The position numbers and the translations under genes are program-made. Below, piece after piece: positions 61,713-64,000 of a stretch of 64,000 bases of DNA. Numbering within the stretch: position 1 is the stretch's first letter; each line of letters starts with the position of its first letter. The notes under the pieces are model-generated. The model did no database searches. It was not told where the DNA came from and saw nothing but the letters and a program-made list of their open reading frames with translations. Origin of the DNA: Clostridia bacterium (GTDB taxonomy: Bacteria; Bacillota; Clostridia; UBA1381); assembly GCA_017935675.1 (NCBI GenBank), contig JAGBHE010000092.1, positions 57,185 through 121,184 on the forward strand, in the 5' to 3' direction.

Positions 61713-63092
61713 TCATTTCCCATTTTTTGTGCGGTTGATTTTTAACTCTGTTTTATCCAATTCATCCATTAGCGAACTTCTCCTCGGGTATGTGCTGCGC
61801 AGTCTGTTAACAACATCCAAGGCCATTGCAGTTCCTCCCATATCCGCAAGCTTAAGAATCATCCTGCATATATACTTATAACCTCTCCTGCCCGTTGCTT
61901 CTGCCGCTTTGGATAATATTATATTGCTGTAAAGATTATAAACCTGTTCGGGATAATACGGAGCAACACACTCTGCGTATGTTTCAACCAAACTGCTTTC
62001 ACTATTCATTAATTCAAGCAACAGCCGCCATTCCTTCTCTTCCTGCAATATAACCGCATACATATGACACGGGAGTTTTTCCTTCAGTTCGGCTCTTAAT
62101 TGCGGATACTTTTCTTCCCATTCTCCTGACTGCATATATAGATTTTTCAGTTCATCATAATATTTCCGATCCCCGCGGAAAATCAATTGTTTAGCCGTTT
62201 CTGCCTGTTTATTTGTATCCCCTGTTTCACGGTATAAGCCAAACAATATTTCATGCCACTTATTTCTGTCACGATATTTCCTTATACCTGTGTTCATGTT
62301 TCCGGCTTCAATGCACAGCTTTTCCGCTTCCTTATAATTCTTCGCTTGAATTGCGGCATAAACGACTGCTTCACGCATATTATCCATATCAAGATTTTTA
62401 TAGGCATATGATAAGGCATCCTGTTCTCCGTTCAGCTTTTTTATAATGTTATATTCAATTTCGATTTGGCTGTCCTTAAGATATTTACCACCGTCATATG
62501 TTTGATTCATAAGCTTTTCAAAAGCATCTTTAAGTTTATCGGCATTCTTTGCCGTAACAAGCTGTGATGCAATGATAAATAATTGAACCGCAGCATCGTC
62601 ATAATTCGTAAACACCTTTTTTGATGCAAGCTTAATTAAATAATTGCAGTTATAGCTGTCATCACTGCCCGGTACGCATATTTTCCGTATGTTTTCAAGG
62701 CATTGTTCTATTGAAATAACCAACATTCCCGATGAACTGTCGGCTCTTGTGCAAAGACCGACAGCACGTCCGAGTACATACGAAATAATATCCAATGCTA
62801 TTCTCATATCTCCAATATTATAATATTTTTCCCCCACGGCTGTACATTTATCCAAGACAATGCAAATATTATCGCAGCCTCTGTATCCGATGGACCCGCG
62901 GACAGTATTTGTCCGTATGCTCTCGTTTATTAAATTTTTTACGTACTCCATCTCAAGCTCCGGCTGAGGTTTTCCTATTGTCATATATAATTCATTTCGT
63001 ATCCAATCGTTATTTTCTGCAAGGTTAAGCAGATAGTCAATGAGTTTCTGCTTTTCTGCATCCTCAAGAAGCTGTTTTAAATCCTTATCCAT
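61713..63092 (-). CDS. Helical-repeat protein related to SWIM zinc-finger proteins
   Basis: A 459-residue all-helical protein of TPR-like repeats (EAVVYAAIQAKNYKEAEKLCIEAG, KWHEILFGLYRETGDTNKQAETAKQL, YYDELKNLYMQSGEW), ending near STYPRRSSLMDEL, a tail typical of SWIM zinc-finger proteins in Clostridia. The zinc finger itself is absent. Function is unknown. GGAGG lies before the start. The reading frame continues after its TGA into the coiled-coil tail at 61359-61712, so it may be truncated. Confidence 0.7.
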   Translation of the reverse strand: MDKDLKQLLEDAEKQKLIDYLLNLAENNDWIRNELYMTIGKPQPELEMEYVKNLINESIRTNTVRGSIGYRGCDNICIVLDKCTAVGEKYYNIGDMRIALDIISYVLGRAVGLCTRADSSSGMLVISIEQCLENIRKICVPGSDDSYNCNYLIKLASKKVFTNYDDAAVQLFIIASQLVTAKNADKLKDAFEKLMNQTYDGGKYLKDSQIEIEYNIIKKLNGEQDALSYAYKNLDMDNMREAVVYAAIQAKNYKEAEKLCIEAGNMNTGIRKYRDRNKWHEILFGLYRETGDTNKQAETAKQLIFRGDRKYYDELKNLYMQSGEWEEKYPQLRAELKEKLPCHMYAVILQEEKEWRLLLELMNSESSLVETYAECVAPYYPEQVYNLYSNIILSKAAEATGRRGYKYICRMILKLADMGGTAMALDVVNRLRSTYPRRSSLMDELDKTELKINRTKNGK

Positions 63093-63136
63093 ATTAATAC
63101 TCCTCCATATTCATAAAAAATGTTTAGAGATAAATC

Positions 63137-63640
63137 CTACAAAAGCTTTTTTTCCAGTTCTTTATACTCATTTTTATTATGTATCACAATAATATCAGCA
63201 TGACGACACTCAGACAATTTCTGAATTGTTTTTCTTCTTACTTTATTTTTAAAAGTCCACACATACTTAATAAAATCCCAATCAAATCTTTCAGGGCAGC
63301 CGTCTGCCATATCAGACCTTGTGGTACCATAGCTTTTAAATATACGTTTTAATACGCGCCATAGGCAAAGCAGCCTCGGATAATCAAAAAATATAACTGT
63401 ATCCGCATACGACAGACGCAAAGAAAGCGTTCTTGAAAAATGTCCGTCCATAACCCACTTTTCTTTTTCGAGCTCTGAAACAAGTAAGGCATCAAAATCG
63501 TCCTTTGATCGCTCTATCCAGCCCTCTTTCCAGAATAATTTATCCAAGTAAATACAAGGTATATTAAGTTTTTCGGAAAGCTTCTTTGAAAAAGTAGATT
63601 TTCCGCTTCCCGGGCAACCTAACACAAGAATTTTTTCCAT
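63137..63640 (-). CDS. DNA topology modulation-like P-loop kinase (FlaR family)
   Basis: A 167-residue P-loop protein: ILVLGCPGSGKSTFSKKLSEKL, then IPCIYLDKLFWKEGW, WVMDGHFSRTLSLRLSYADTVIFFDYPR and the arginine-rich lid RVLKRIFK. These are the marks of the adenylate-kinase-like proteins often labelled topology modulation (FlaR). The substrate is unknown. The start at 63640 has GGAG six bases upstream. It is the last minus-strand gene before the IS110 element. Confidence 0.85.
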   Translation of the reverse strand: MEKILVLGCPGSGKSTFSKKLSEKLNIPCIYLDKLFWKEGWIERSKDDFDALLVSELEKEKWVMDGHFSRTLSLRLSYADTVIFFDYPRLLCLWRVLKRIFKSYGTTRSDMADGCPERFDWDFIKYVWTFKNKVRRKTIQKLSECRHADIIVIHNKNEYKELEKKLL

Positions 63641-63712
63641 ATTAATCTCCATTATGCCGCAAGCGTCAGCACAAATAGGAATGAAAGTAGTGACCTGCGG
63701 CTGTTTTTGTGG

Positions 63713-63892
63713 TATACTGTTACTAAGGAGAAAGATGCACTACAAAGCACGGTAGGAGGAGTTGTAGACTATCCCCTTAGGAAACAGTATATTAATCAGT
63801 GTAAGAATCATCTGTCAAGCACAAATAAGTGGCGTTTCAAACCCGTACGTTAAAAATTGTTTTAACACCTGTTAAATTGTGTGATGATTCAG
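63713..63892 (+). ncRNA. Candidate bridge RNA of the IS110 element
   Basis: An extended -10 (TGG-TATACT, 63710-63718) with a weak -35 (GTGACC, 63690-63695) precedes two multi-arm folds. The first pairs ATACTGTT (63714-63721) with AACAGTAT (63783-63790) and CTAAGG (63723-63728) with CCTTAG (63775-63780), and contains CTACAA/TTGTAG (63740-63745, 63762-63767). The second pairs GAATCATC (63805-63812) with GATGATTC (63883-63890) and contains GTTAAAA/TTTTAAC (63849-63866). Two internal-loop stem-loops between promoter and transposase fit the target- and donor-binding loops of IS110 bridge RNAs. A start near 63724 would omit the outermost arm. Confidence 0.6.
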
Positions 63893-63938
63893 TCAACTTC
63901 TTTCTCCCTAACTATATCCTTTTAAGGAGGTTTTTCTT

Positions 63939-64000
63939 TTGAAAGTTGTTTTTCCTGTTTGCTGTGGTGTTGATGTCCATAAGTCTTTCCTTATTGCTAC
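63939..64000 (+). CDS. IS110-family transposase (3' cut by window edge)
   Basis: TTG at 63939 opens MKVVFPVCCGVDVHKSFLIAT. GVDVHK with the Asp is the first catalytic residue block of the DEDD (RuvC-like) domain of IS110 transposases. AAGGAGG lies eight bases upstream. Only about 20 residues are in the window; the C-terminal serine domain lies outside. Confidence 0.85.
   Translation, partial: MKVVFPVCCGVDVHKSFLIA

Larger units (their letters stand above)
63653..64000 (+). mobile_element. Left part of an IS110-family insertion sequence
   Basis: The window ends inside an element whose transposase begins at 63939 (VVFPVCCGVDVHKSFLIA, the IS110 GVDVHK motif). The non-coding region before it, 63690-63938, would be the left end that in the IS110 group encodes the bridge RNA. 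The exact left boundary is not visible: IS110 elements lack terminal inverted repeats and short target duplications are minimal. GCCGCA/TGCGGC (63656-63661 and 63696-63701) is an inverted repeat near the possible edge. Confidence 0.75.

Overview
The window looks like a chromosomal segment of an anaerobic, low-to-moderate GC Clostridia-type Firmicute. Gene content supports this: RNase J, SmpB/tmRNA, RecD2, formate-tetrahydrofolate ligase, a YqeG phosphatase, an ECF S component, a SleB-type cortex hydrolase, a ferredoxin-dependent 2-oxoacid oxidoreductase and S-layer-homology (SLH) surface proteins. SLH-anchored saccharolytic proteins of this style recall gut or rumen polysaccharide degraders such as Monoglobus-like lineages, but that placement is a guess. 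Many promoters are near-consensus sigma-A type with 17-bp spacing.

Bases 1-24,970 are mostly housekeeping. They hold a partial GNAT gene, tRNA-Arg and tRNA-Ala (each followed by the same ~150-bp repeat), a patatin/radical-SAM pair, superoxide dismutase, a purine salvage pair, a SleB hydrolase and a WYL regulator. Then come RNase J, SmpB and tmRNA in a row. A tightly packed ten-gene unit runs fhs-tsaE-tsaB-rpiB-rluD-like-recD2-aroE-aroK-cobO-methionine-gamma-lyase-like. rsmD-coaD-coiled-coil, yqeG, a LysR regulator and a RibU-like transporter follow.

Bases 25,117-32,136 form a branched-chain amino acid fermentation operon: IlvE, a P-loop ATPase, ferredoxin, VorB, VorA, VorC, an XRE-cupin regulator and an acyl-CoA synthetase. 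Its leader carries a strong promoter overlapped by an 11-bp inverted repeat, a 43-codon leader peptide rich in Ile/Leu/Val, and an intrinsic terminator before ilvE. This looks like an attenuator. Next are a KDPG/KDPGal aldolase and a DgoK-type sugar-acid kinase, divergent from an AraC regulator.

Bases 34,850-58,634 are one polysaccharide utilisation locus on the minus strand. A GHKL histidine kinase and LuxR-type response regulator precede a promoter driving a sugar ABC importer (binding lipoprotein plus two permeases, no ATPase). Then come large secreted glycoside hydrolase-like and SLH proteins, a heparinase II/III-family lyase and an MFS exporter/importer. Together with the aldolase and kinase this suggests uronic-acid-containing polysaccharide use, with surface binding and cleavage, import, and lyase action on oligomers.

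Bases 58,660-63,640 are accessory and partly decayed. They include an aminoglycoside phosphotransferase remnant with its core deleted, a deleted AlbA-type ATP-binding remnant, a repeat-like protein split by a single in-frame TGA, and two small nucleotide-kinase-like genes. The window ends in the left end of an IS110-family element whose non-coding region folds into two multi-arm stem-loops, a candidate bridge RNA, followed by the first codons of its transposase.
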